DNA of 5,395 bases from Nitrososphaerales archaeon TH5893. Its GTDB lineage: Archaea > Thermoproteota > Nitrososphaeria > Nitrososphaerales > Nitrososphaeraceae. Each line of letters begins with the position of its first letter. The first letter of the stretch is position 1. Positions 1-5,356 of the stretch are shown here, piece by piece. The stretch covers positions 1-5,395 of the forward strand of contig JAATVT010000222.1 of assembly GCA_014523685.1 (NCBI GenBank). The letters run 5' to 3'. The position numbers and the translations under genes were made by a program. Below the pieces are notes generated by a model. It did not search any database. It worked only from the letters and a program-made list of their open reading frames with translations, and was not told where the DNA came from.

Positions 1-218
1 AAGTCTGTAAAGCAGCTTAATATGAAAATGCCATTTTCAGCCTGGCAAAGGAATTACAGAGAACACAGAAACTGCTCAATGCCTTAGAATACGTTATTAT
101 TCCTCAATACGATAGTGCTATATCGTTCATTAGGGCAACTCTCGAGGAAAGAGAGCGAGAAGATTTTGTCAGACTAAAGAAAGTAAAAGCAGTTCTCGAT
201 AAGAAAAAAACAGCATGA
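1..218 (+). CDS. atpD: A/V-type ATP synthase subunit D, 3' end, with an in-frame stop codon near the window edge
   Basis: Reading from base 3, codons 21-215 encode a segment that begins YENAIFSLAKELQRTQ, continues with LLNALEYVIIPQ and LEEREREDFVRLKKVK, and ends at TGA 216-218. The NALE(Y)xxIP and LEEREREDFxRLKxxK blocks are hallmarks of the C-terminal helix of subunit D. In this family that helix pairs with the N-terminal helix to form the rotating central shaft linking the A3B3 head to the c ring. The rest of the gene lies left of the window. The same frame reads VCKAA, then TAA at 18-20, then YENA. Family alignment recalled from memory would place an acidic residue there (KAAEYENA), so a GAA to TAA change is the simplest explanation. 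No ATG follows the stop in frame. The stop may be a sequencing or assembly error, a real nonsense mutation, or the trace of a frameshift. The identity as subunit D is nearly certain; the state of the gene is not. Confidence 0.9.
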
Positions 219-281
219 AAATCATTGGCATATCGCTCAGGTTCGGCATATTTGAAAATAACTATGGCTACGCTAGATGTA

Positions 282-305
282 CAGTTATAACACTTAAAAT
301 AACTG
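282..305. repeat. 7-bp inverted repeat in the atpD-atpK spacer
   Basis: CAGTTAT at 282-288 is the exact reverse complement of ATAACTG at 299-305, with a 10-base AT-rich spacer, so transcribed RNA could form a 7-bp hairpin. It lies 63 bases past the atpD stop and about 110 bases before the atpK TATA box. It could be a 3'-end or processing structure of the atpD transcript. No T-rich run follows, so I do not call it a terminator. The rest of 219-416 shows no convincing gene or RNA. Confidence 0.35.
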
Positions 306-416
306 GTGACATAGAGAATAATTGCATCTGAATCTAGAACAATAGCCTCATTATTTGATAATAACGGTTGAATTCCATCTTTATTTGAGTCAGTTATTAG
401 GAGTCCGTAGTTATCA

Positions 417-424
417 TTAAATAT
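417..424 (+). promoter_or_regulatory. TATA box of atpK (near-leaderless)
   Basis: TTAAATAT is centred about 25 bases before the atpK ATG at 446. Archaeal TATA boxes sit about 26-27 bases before the transcription start, so the mRNA would begin at or within a base or two of the start codon. No Shine-Dalgarno-like sequence precedes the ATG, which fits a leaderless transcript. Confidence 0.6.
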
Positions 425-445
425 GGCATTTTATCTCGAAAGTTT

Positions 446-802
446 ATGAACACGGAACGGAACAGAACCTCTGCGATTAATCTTGCAGCTATTATGACTA
501 GCATTATTTCCGCTGGAATGTTCGTGGTATTTAGCCAACCTACGCATATCGTCCCTGCCTTTGCTCAGGAAGAGCCGGCTGGTGCAGAATCTGCTGCCTC
601 ATCAAAGCTAATAGGTGCAGGAATGGCATTTGGTCTAGCGGCGTTAGGCGCAGGTATAGGTCTAGGTTTTGTAGGTGCTGCGGGACTTGCCGCAATAAGT
701 GATAATCCAAAAATGCAATCAAGGGTATTTATTATCGTGGGTATGGTTGAATCAATAGCCATCTATGGTATAGTTATGATGTTTATCATCCTTGGTCAGT
801 AG
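446..802 (+). CDS. atpK: A/V-type ATP synthase subunit K (proteolipid, c-ring subunit) with N-terminal signal peptide
   Basis: This 118-residue protein forms the rotating membrane ring that carries ions through the ATP synthase. Residues 1-7 are polar or charged, 11-30 are hydrophobic, and AFA at 38-40 before Gln41 is a typical signal-peptidase site. Cleavage would leave a 78-residue mature protein, the usual size of a single-hairpin c subunit. After a short acidic linker (41-54) come helix 1 (about 55-82, Gly/Ala rich with GAGIGLGF at 68-75), a polar loop DNPKMQSR (86-93) that would contact the central stalk, and helix 2 (about 94-117). The ion-binding carboxylate is Glu102 within VESIAIY (101-107). 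Helix 2 has Ser103 and Tyr107, as in sodium-binding rings, but by hand alignment the helix-1 glutamine of those rings is replaced by Leu73, so protons are the likelier coupling ion. The signal peptide gives an outside N-terminus, as the c-subunit topology requires. ATG 446 fits the TATA spacing. The gene has its own promoter and a downstream hairpin, which could allow the higher dosage that a ring subunit needs. Confidence 0.95.
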   Translation: MNTERNRTSAINLAAIMTSIISAGMFVVFSQPTHIVPAFAQEEPAGAESAASSKLIGAGMAFGLAALGAGIGLGFVGAAGLAAISDNPKMQSRVFIIVGMVESIAIYGIVMMFIILGQ

Positions 803-829
803 TATGGTCAGAATGATAACAAGTGTAAC

Positions 830-864
830 GTAGGGTCTCCCTACAAATATTTATCTTGCTTTTG
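830..864 (+). terminator. Hairpin plus T-rich stretch after atpK
   Basis: GTAGGG (830-835) and CCCTAC (839-844) form a perfect 6-bp stem with a TCT loop, starting 28 bases after the atpK stop. The following bases up to 864 are AT-rich and end in a short T run. Archaeal RNA polymerase mainly needs the T-rich tract, so the hairpin may instead protect or define the 3' end of the atpK mRNA. The structure suggests that atpK is transcribed separately from atpI. Confidence 0.5.
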
Positions 865-939
865 TAGTTTAGTGTAAAGTCATTGGTTAAAGTCGCAGAC
901 TAAATATGTCCAATTTTGTTGTTCGCTGTAGAATCGAAT

Positions 940-969
940 AATCTTGGGTATTGCGATAAGCGCAAGATT
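940..969. promoter_or_regulatory. Overlapping inverted repeats just upstream of atpI
   Basis: AATCTTG (940-946) is the exact reverse complement of CAAGATT (963-969), with 16 bases between. Nested in it, TTGCG (951-955) and CGCAA (961-965) form a 5-bp hairpin with a 5-base loop. The two pairings share bases and exclude each other. The right arm touches the presumed TATA element, so a repressor site is possible, but the arms are short and chance is a fair alternative. Bases 865-939 show nothing I can assign. Confidence 0.3.
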
Positions 970-976
970 TTAAAGT
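967..976 (+). promoter_or_regulatory. TATA-like element of atpI
   Basis: ATTTTAAAGT is centred about 32 bases before the atpI ATG at 1004. This predicts a transcription start near 998 and a leader of about six bases. It is weaker than the atpK box. No Shine-Dalgarno motif is seen before the ATG. Confidence 0.4.
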
Positions 977-1003
977 AATTGAAGATAGACAAAGCAATGT
1001 CAA

Positions 1004-3160
1004 ATGGGAGTAGCGAGATTAGTTAAAGCTTCCCTGGTCTTACCTCGACTAGAAACCCAAGAGGCCGTTAGCAAACTAGCAGAACTCGAGTGGTTTCATT
1101 CTTCTGAGAATAATTCTGAATTCTCTAATAGTTACTATGACGACCTTGTACTAAGAGCACAAAGGTTGTTTCAAGAGATTGACGAGGTTGTTCGTTCACT
1201 GGGAATACCGCTTGAGATTGGAGTAATGTATACCATGTTCAAAGGCGCTCCCAAAGAAACTACTGATTACAATATAGACGGATTACAGAATTTTGTTGGT
1301 GAACTGGAAGATAGAAAAAATCTATTATTAGAAGAACCGAACAGTTTGCTAAAACAACAAGCAAAATTATCAAAGGATCTTGAGGAGTACGAGAATATTT
1401 CGGCTACACTTGAAATGGCAGCAGAACTTGACATCGATATTTCTTTTTTCAAAAAATTAAAGTTATTCTCTGCTGGCATTTATGTGATAAACTCTTCTGA
1501 TGAGTCTGAAATTCTAAAGAGTCTTGGAGATATTTTTGTTCATAAACAAAAACTAAATGAGAATAAGTCAGCATTATTAATCTTCGGCTCAGCTGAGGAT
1601 TCGGAACGAATAACTAAAATTCTAAGAAGTTTTGGCGTGCACCCATTAAATATTCCACTAAATATGCCACAGAATCCGAGTGCAGCCTATAAAGAAGCCC
1701 AAGCTCGAATCAAGGAGTTGGAGGCAAAGCTGGCAGAGGTTAACAAGAGTCTCGAAAAGGTCAGGAAATCGATTATGCCTCGGGCACTCTCCTTACACGA
1801 GGCTTCCAAGGCCGCGAAAGAAGCCTTAGAAACGACAAGAAAACCCCCTGGAACTAGGCATTTTGCAATTATTCAAGGATTTATTCCCGAAACTTACAAG
1901 AACAAGTTTAGGGACCTAACGAAGGACTTTATGTCGGTATTCGATCAAACAGGTGACAACGATGACAATTATACAGAATCAAGCGAAGAAAGATTACCAT
2001 CTCTCCTAACAAATAAGCGTTATATCAATACGTTTGAGGTAATTACAGAAACACAAGGACTGCCGAGATACGATGAGGTTGATCCAACACCCATTATTGC
2101 GTTTGTTTGGCCTCTTTTCTACGGCTTCATGTTTGCAGACCTGGGTCATGGTCTCTTGCTTTTTGGACTTGGCATGTTGCTAAGGCAAAAAGGAAATGGA
2201 TCGATACGGACGTGGGGTACCTTATTAGCTGCTAGTGGAGCTGCGGCTTCCATAGGAGGCTTGGGTACCGGCGAATTGTTTGGTTTCCATTTCGAACAGA
2301 TTGTCGTATTGGCACAATTGACTGAAGCCTTACCTTTTACAGGATTGCTTAGCGTGTCTGAGCTTACATTTGCACAAGTGACCATGATTCTGGAGATTTC
2401 AATTGCAATTGGCATAGTCCACATCTTATTGGCGTTCTTTCTTAGACTTCATGCCGATTTTAAAAGACGGAATAAGTTACTGATTTGGACAAAGGATATT
2501 CCGACAATCCTGCAGTATCTGGCCGTGGTAGCGATTATACTGGCGGCTATTGGCTCAGGGTATGATATAATTGGTATGTTCGGTATTACGGGGGTAACAC
2601 ATGACGAACCGGTACCCTGGTTGACATTTCTTTTCGGAGATTGGGTTACTGTTGAACTTGTGGCAAAAGTGGCACCTCTGGTAATAATAGGCACCGTCAT
2701 TGTGATGATTATTGGTGGTATGAAAGAGGAGGAACATGCACGAAAGCATGGCAGGGATGAAGGTGGTGGAATGGTTGGAATAATTGTAGAAGTTATAATG
2801 GTCAGAATAATTGAAATGCTTTCCAATACCATAAGCTATTCCAGGCTTGGAATAATGTTGCTAGTTCATTCTGCGTTGTTAGTTACAGTAAATGGCGCTT
2901 TTGAAGAGGGTGGTGGATATGCCGTATTGATTGGCGGCAATATAGGCATCATGATGATCGAAGGACTAATTGTATATATTCAGACAATAAGATTGCATCT
3001 TTATGAATGGTTTCCTAAATGGTATGTTGGAGACGGGATAGAATTCAAGAAGATAATTCCAAAGATGCTTTACACCAACTTAATCTGGAAAAACGATATT
3101 GTTTCAAAGCCCTCAGTTAATAATAAGAAGTACGAAGACTTAAAACAGGTGGCTCGATAG
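1004..3160 (+). CDS. atpI: A/V-type ATP synthase subunit I (subunit a, stator and ion half-channels)
   Basis: This 718-residue protein has the normal two-part build of the V-type 116-kDa / subunit I family. Residues 1-345 form the cytosolic arm, which opens with GVARLVKASLVLPR and has coiled-coil stretches near 95-140 and 228-278, where it would bind the peripheral stalks. Residues about 360-670 hold roughly eight membrane helices and begin with the family motifs PRYDEVDP (354-361) and PLFYGFMFADLGHG (370-383), then GELFGF (423-428). The two arginines that interrupt ion leakage and act on the c-ring carboxylate are visible: Arg614 in SYSRLGIMLLVHSAL (with His622) and Arg663 in IRLHLYEW, followed by the conserved WYVGDGIEF (673-681). 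The membrane helices lie next to the AtpK ring in the assembled enzyme. The start is well fixed: an in-frame TAG at 986-988 lies upstream, no other start codon lies between it and ATG 1004, and the N-terminus matches the family. The ATG at 997 is out of frame. The gene is intact and converges on atpC. Confidence 0.97.
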   Translation: MGVARLVKASLVLPRLETQEAVSKLAELEWFHSSENNSEFSNSYYDDLVLRAQRLFQEIDEVVRSLGIPLEIGVMYTMFKGAPKETTDYNIDGLQNFVGELEDRKNLLLEEPNSLLKQQAKLSKDLEEYENISATLEMAAELDIDISFFKKLKLFSAGIYVINSSDESEILKSLGDIFVHKQKLNENKSALLIFGSAEDSERITKILRSFGVHPLNIPLNMPQNPSAAYKEAQARIKELEAKLAEVNKSLEKVRKSIMPRALSLHEASKAAKEALETTRKPPGTRHFAIIQGFIPETYKNKFRDLTKDFMSVFDQTGDNDDNYTESSEERLPSLLTNKRYINTFEVITETQGLPRYDEVDPTPIIAFVWPLFYGFMFADLGHGLLLFGLGMLLRQKGNGSIRTWGTLLAASGAAASIGGLGTGELFGFHFEQIVVLAQLTEALPFTGLLSVSELTFAQVTMILEISIAIGIVHILLAFFLRLHADFKRRNKLLIWTKDIPTILQYLAVVAIILAAIGSGYDIIGMFGITGVTHDEPVPWLTFLFGDWVTVELVAKVAPLVIIGTVIVMIIGGMKEEEHARKHGRDEGGGMVGIIVEVIMVRIIEMLSNTISYSRLGIMLLVHSALLVTVNGAFEEGGGYAVLIGGNIGIMMIEGLIVYIQTIRLHLYEWFPKWYVGDGIEFKKIIPKMLYTNLIWKNDIVSKPSVNNKKYEDLKQVAR

Positions 3161-3266
3161 CTATCTCATATTCTTGCCCCACTATGAAAGAGGGCTATTT
3201 CAAGTTCATAACTAGGTTCAAAGGGTATAACTTATAGTCTTCTTCCGAGAACATAGGAGACGTAGG
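3161..3266. other. Convergent spacer between atpI and atpC
   Basis: These 106 bases must hold the 3' ends of both transcripts. GCCC (3176-3179) and GGGC (3192-3195) could pair in a weak 4-bp stem followed by TATTTC, a possible end for atpI. Nothing comparable is clear for the minus strand. No gene is seen. Confidence 0.3.
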
Positions 3267-4319
3267 TCATTCTGGTCTTACTAGATTCGAAATGATGGCA
3301 TCTGTTGAAACCTTCTGCTCTACACCAGTTGTGATAGCACATAGGTTTCTTATTTCGACCATTAATAACTTCAACGCTGAGAGCATGATAGAAACACTGA
3401 ACATTGTTCTGAACGAACTAACGACTCTTCTCAGGCCTATAGCCTCAAATCCAGACTCAATCTGCATAATAGCATCTATATCATTTTTTGCCGATTGGGG
3501 AATTATTTCTTTATATACAGTCGAAGCTAGCTCTCCATATGCTTCTGATATTTTCTCGTAGTTTATCATTTTCTGAAGAGTTTCTCTTGTAATCTTCGGA
3601 GTCGTTGTTACGATCAGATCATTTATCTCTGCTGGATTAAGATTCCAGTATTTTCCTCTAAGAATTGCAAGAACATTGTAAGAATCTATGTCTGTTGAAA
3701 CGACCCTCTTTGTGTCCGGCGATTGAGCTTCTGTAACCATAGCTCTGTCTAAAGCTTTGTAAAAGACATGGTCCAAGTAAGTATCAAACAAACGCAGGTC
3801 GCCCTTTTCCTTGTATGCCGCGGCAGCCTTGGCAGCATCTTCTGCAAATTCGCTTCCTGCCAACGCAGACACAGCTTCGTCGAGATCCTTGGCTACAAGA
3901 GCCTTAACAATGAGGTCGCGTCTACCTACGAGTTCTTCAGCTCGAAGGTTAATGCGCGGGAGTAATTCTTCATATGATTTGTTAAGTGCCTTACCTTTTA
4001 GAACTAGTTTCAAGTTCCAAATAATGTATTTTAAAAAATATGCATTCAAGATCCCTCCTCCTCCGGCGATTTTAACTAATTTTGCGTGCGTATTTACAAG
4101 GTATTCTCTTAGTGCTCCCTCTACCTTTTCTGCAGTGTACGGCTTTGTAAGTTTTGCAAAAGCATCGAGATAAATCGTGTTTTTCAGCCGGGTTACCAAT
4201 TCTTCTAAATCCCGGGATTCAGCTAGATTCTGAAGTTCATTCTTTGTGAGCATCCGACCTCGCAACCCATGAGAGAGAACAGTGCCAAAGATTTTACTCG
4301 GCATACTTACCTTGCTCAT
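3267..4319 (-). CDS. atpC: A/V-type ATP synthase subunit C (homologue of eukaryotic subunit d)
   Basis: This 350-residue soluble, alpha-helical protein has the usual family length. It caps the c ring as a funnel-shaped socket into which the central stalk D/F inserts, so it transmits rotation between stalk and ring. The family is built from three similar helical units, each with an acidic/Asn helix followed by basic residues. The three are seen here as YIIWNLKLVLKGK (98-110), DSYNVLAILRGK (212-223) and EIRNLCAITTGV (322-333). Other family-like blocks are SYEELLP (115-121) and FDTYLDHVFYKALDRAM (178-194). The third unit lacks the arginine/lysine end seen in the first two. The N-terminal residues (MSKVSMPSKIFGTVLSHGLRG) have no signal peptide, as expected. 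I chose the first Met rather than Met6 because the TATA box fits it and the same leader and start sequence occurs at the neighbouring gene. The gene lies opposite to atpK and atpI, so it is transcribed apart from them. Overlapping plus-strand frames look like shadows. Confidence 0.95.
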   Translation of the reverse strand: MSKVSMPSKIFGTVLSHGLRGRMLTKNELQNLAESRDLEELVTRLKNTIYLDAFAKLTKPYTAEKVEGALREYLVNTHAKLVKIAGGGGILNAYFLKYIIWNLKLVLKGKALNKSYEELLPRINLRAEELVGRRDLIVKALVAKDLDEAVSALAGSEFAEDAAKAAAAYKEKGDLRLFDTYLDHVFYKALDRAMVTEAQSPDTKRVVSTDIDSYNVLAILRGKYWNLNPAEINDLIVTTTPKITRETLQKMINYEKISEAYGELASTVYKEIIPQSAKNDIDAIMQIESGFEAIGLRRVVSSFRTMFSVSIMLSALKLLMVEIRNLCAITTGVEQKVSTDAIISNLVRPE

Positions 4320-4325
4320 GAAATA
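4312..4325 (-). promoter_or_regulatory. Start-codon region of atpC, identical over 14 bases to that of the upstream gene
   Basis: On the minus strand the sequence TATTTCATGAGCAA spans the atpC start codon. Exactly the same 14 bases span the start of the 88-residue gene at 4752-4765. With the TATA box about 28 bases upstream, TATTTC would be nearly the whole leader. It contains no Shine-Dalgarno motif. It could be a shared initiation context or a remnant of duplication. Confidence 0.45.
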
Positions 4326-4342
4326 GTGTTCTGTTCAGCAGG

Positions 4343-4352
4343 ATTTTTAATT
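4343..4352 (-). promoter_or_regulatory. TATA box of atpC
   Basis: On the minus strand AATTAAAAAT is centred about 28 bases before the atpC start. This predicts a leader of only a couple of bases. It suggests atpC can be transcribed independently of the small gene lying 173 bases upstream on the same strand. The rest of 4353-4492 shows no gene that I can support. Confidence 0.5.
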
Positions 4353-4492
4353 GTATTGATTACAAACAGCCAGCAGCATATTAGAGGTTGGCATGGCTCC
4401 GTAGTATTGCCTAAAAATTACGACAAGGTATGCCCCGAGTTTACCGCAGCGTTAGCCATCCTGTTCTAGACCCCGACTTGAAGCATACAAGG

Positions 4493-4759
4493 TCAATCAA
4501 ACAGGGACAGCAGGGCCTCTGAAGTTCGGGGAGAGACGGCGAGCAGGATAAAATGGGTAGCAAATCCAGTTAGACTACCTATTATTACATTGTTTGTCAA
4601 GTGAATCAAACCCAGAAAAATACCCAATGAAGGGAGTGACAAAATTAAGGCAAGAGCAGTACTAACCCATATTGACTTTAATGTCTCACTAGGCGATGTG
4701 AAATCCTTTAATCCCTGCTCACTAAAAACTAGTCTTGAGCCTCTTAAGGAGTTGCTCAT
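4493..4759 (-). CDS. Small unrecognised membrane protein, two predicted TM segments (88 residues)
   Basis: I do not recognise this protein and assign no function. A polar N-terminal part of about 30 residues is followed by two hydrophobic segments, about 31-54 (starting WVSTALALILSLPSLG) and 57-75 (NVIIGSLTGFATHFILLAV), joined by a two- or three-residue turn (TNN), and a short tail. The tight hairpin and lack of charged residues in the membrane suggest a small integral membrane protein. It is too unlike AtpK to be a c subunit: there is no membrane carboxylate and no Gly-rich helix. A good TATA box and the 14-base start context shared with atpC support it as a real gene. It lies upstream of atpC on the same strand, so some read-through into atpC is possible. 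Its membrane region aligns by eye with that of the protein at 5102-5356 (see findings). A role in assembly or stabilisation of the ATPase is only a guess from position. Confidence 0.7.
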   Translation of the reverse strand: MSNSLRGSRLVFSEQGLKDFTSPSETLKSIWVSTALALILSLPSLGIFLGLIHLTNNVIIGSLTGFATHFILLAVSPRTSEALLSLFD

Positions 4760-4765
4760 GAAATA
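4752..4765 (-). promoter_or_regulatory. Start-codon region of the 88-residue gene (second copy of the 14-base context)
   Basis: TATTTCATGAGCAA on the minus strand spans the start codon at 4759 and matches the atpC start context base for base. The identity ends at both sides, so it is a short shared element rather than a long duplication. Confidence 0.45.
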
Positions 4766-4783
4766 TCTATAAAATGTTTTGTA

Positions 4784-4796
4784 CTATATTTAATTT
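4784..4796 (-). promoter_or_regulatory. TATA box of the 88-residue gene
   Basis: On the minus strand AAATTAAATATAG is centred about 30 bases before the start codon at 4759. It is one of the strongest TATA matches in the window and predicts a very short leader. Confidence 0.55.
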
Positions 4797-5085
4797 AAAC
4801 ATTGGTTATGTGAACTTTATTGATATTAAGAACAGAATAACAAGAAAATCTATATTTAATAATTCTTCATAAAAGTTTCGTCCGAACAGCTGGGATATAG
4901 ATAAAAATATGAATCCAACTTCATTCCTTGAGAGATTGCGTAGGAGATAACGGGGTATTACTTTCTGCCCATTTGGACCAACTTATTCTGTGCATTACAA
5001 GTTCCAAGTTTTGTGACATGTTTCGCATGAAATCCTCTTACCCCCTGGCTGTCCTAAAATTCTTGCGCATTTCGTGCTGCATACT

Positions 5086-5093
5086 TTTATATA
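5086..5093 (+). promoter_or_regulatory. TATA box upstream of the rightward small membrane-protein gene
   Basis: TTTATATA is a strong archaeal TATA match. At normal spacing it would start transcription near 5112-5116, after the ATG at 5102 but about ten bases before the in-frame ATG at 5126. It therefore bears on the start choice of the next gene. Confidence 0.45.
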
Positions 5094-5101
5094 GACTGCG
5101 G

Positions 5102-5356
5102 ATGGAACAAGAGCATTTCGCTAGAATGATAGAATCAGACACGCCAGGCGCCCCGCGAAAGATTACTCGGATAAGCCTATTTGCAACAAGCACTATCCTT
5201 GCTTTAATAATATCCGTCCCTGCCATCGTAATAACACTGATAATGTATTATGTAATCAAAACAAACTTGATCTTTACAGTCATAGCCGGTTCAGTTGCCT
5301 TATTCATTGCGATGGGATTTAGTATCAAAATATCAAAAAGACTTGTTCGTTATTAA
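5102..5356 (+). CDS. Small unrecognised membrane protein, two predicted TM segments (84 residues; start uncertain)
   Basis: I do not recognise this protein. From ATG 5102 it has 84 residues: a polar N-terminus (1-24), a hydrophobic segment about 25-52 (containing STILALIISVPAIVITLIM), a short KTN turn, a second segment about 55-73, and a basic tail (KISKRLVRY) that would favour a cytoplasmic C-terminus. Length, hairpin layout and several residues match the 88-residue protein at 4493-4759, and this is why I prefer ATG 5102. The TATA box at 5086-5093 would instead favour ATG 5126 (76 residues, starting MIESDTPGAP), which keeps both membrane segments. The open frame continues leftward to ATG 5018 or 5027 and to TTG 4928 (142 residues), but the extra part looks non-coding. 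The gene ends at TAA 5354-5356, with nothing assignable in the last 39 bases. Its function is unknown. Confidence 0.6.
   Translation: MEQEHFARMIESDTPGAPRKITRISLFATSTILALIISVPAIVITLIMYYVIKTNLIFTVIAGSVALFIAMGFSIKISKRLVRY

Larger units (their letters stand above)
4760..5101. other. Divergent intergenic region between the two small membrane-protein genes
   Basis: These 342 bases carry the leftward promoter at 4784-4796 and a rightward TATA element near 5086-5093. Bases 4797-4910 are very AT-rich. A 13-codon frame (ATG 4909 to TAA 4948-4950, starting MNPTSFLERL) follows a TATA-like CATAAAAG near 4868-4875, but it is too short to call a gene. The frame of the downstream gene stays open leftward to a TTG at 4928, but that part has no clear protein character. 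I see no tRNA or other RNA gene. Confidence 0.5.

Noticed and set aside
870..960. tRNA-like words (TAGTTTAGTG..., GGTTA, GTTCGCTG) between atpK and atpI
   Set aside because: The T-arm and acceptor stems do not pair and the spacing is wrong, so no cloverleaf can be drawn.
3292..4173. Several open frames on the plus strand opposite atpC (89, 65 and 120 codons)
   Set aside because: They lie entirely antisense to a well-conserved gene, have no own promoter or recognisable protein features, and look like shadow frames.
4433..4476. Two CCCCGA words and an ATGGCT/AGCCAT pair in the spacer before atpC
   Set aside because: Short and widely spaced, with no link to promoter position; probably chance.
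4909..4950. 13-codon frame (MNPTSFLERL...) after a TATA-like sequence
   Set aside because: Too short to distinguish from chance in AT-rich DNA; noted only inside the intergenic entry.
4928..5101. Leftward extension of the small membrane-protein frame to TTG 4928 (142 residues)
   Set aside because: TTG start, no matching promoter, and the extra residues have no clear protein character; the related 88-residue protein supports a shorter product.
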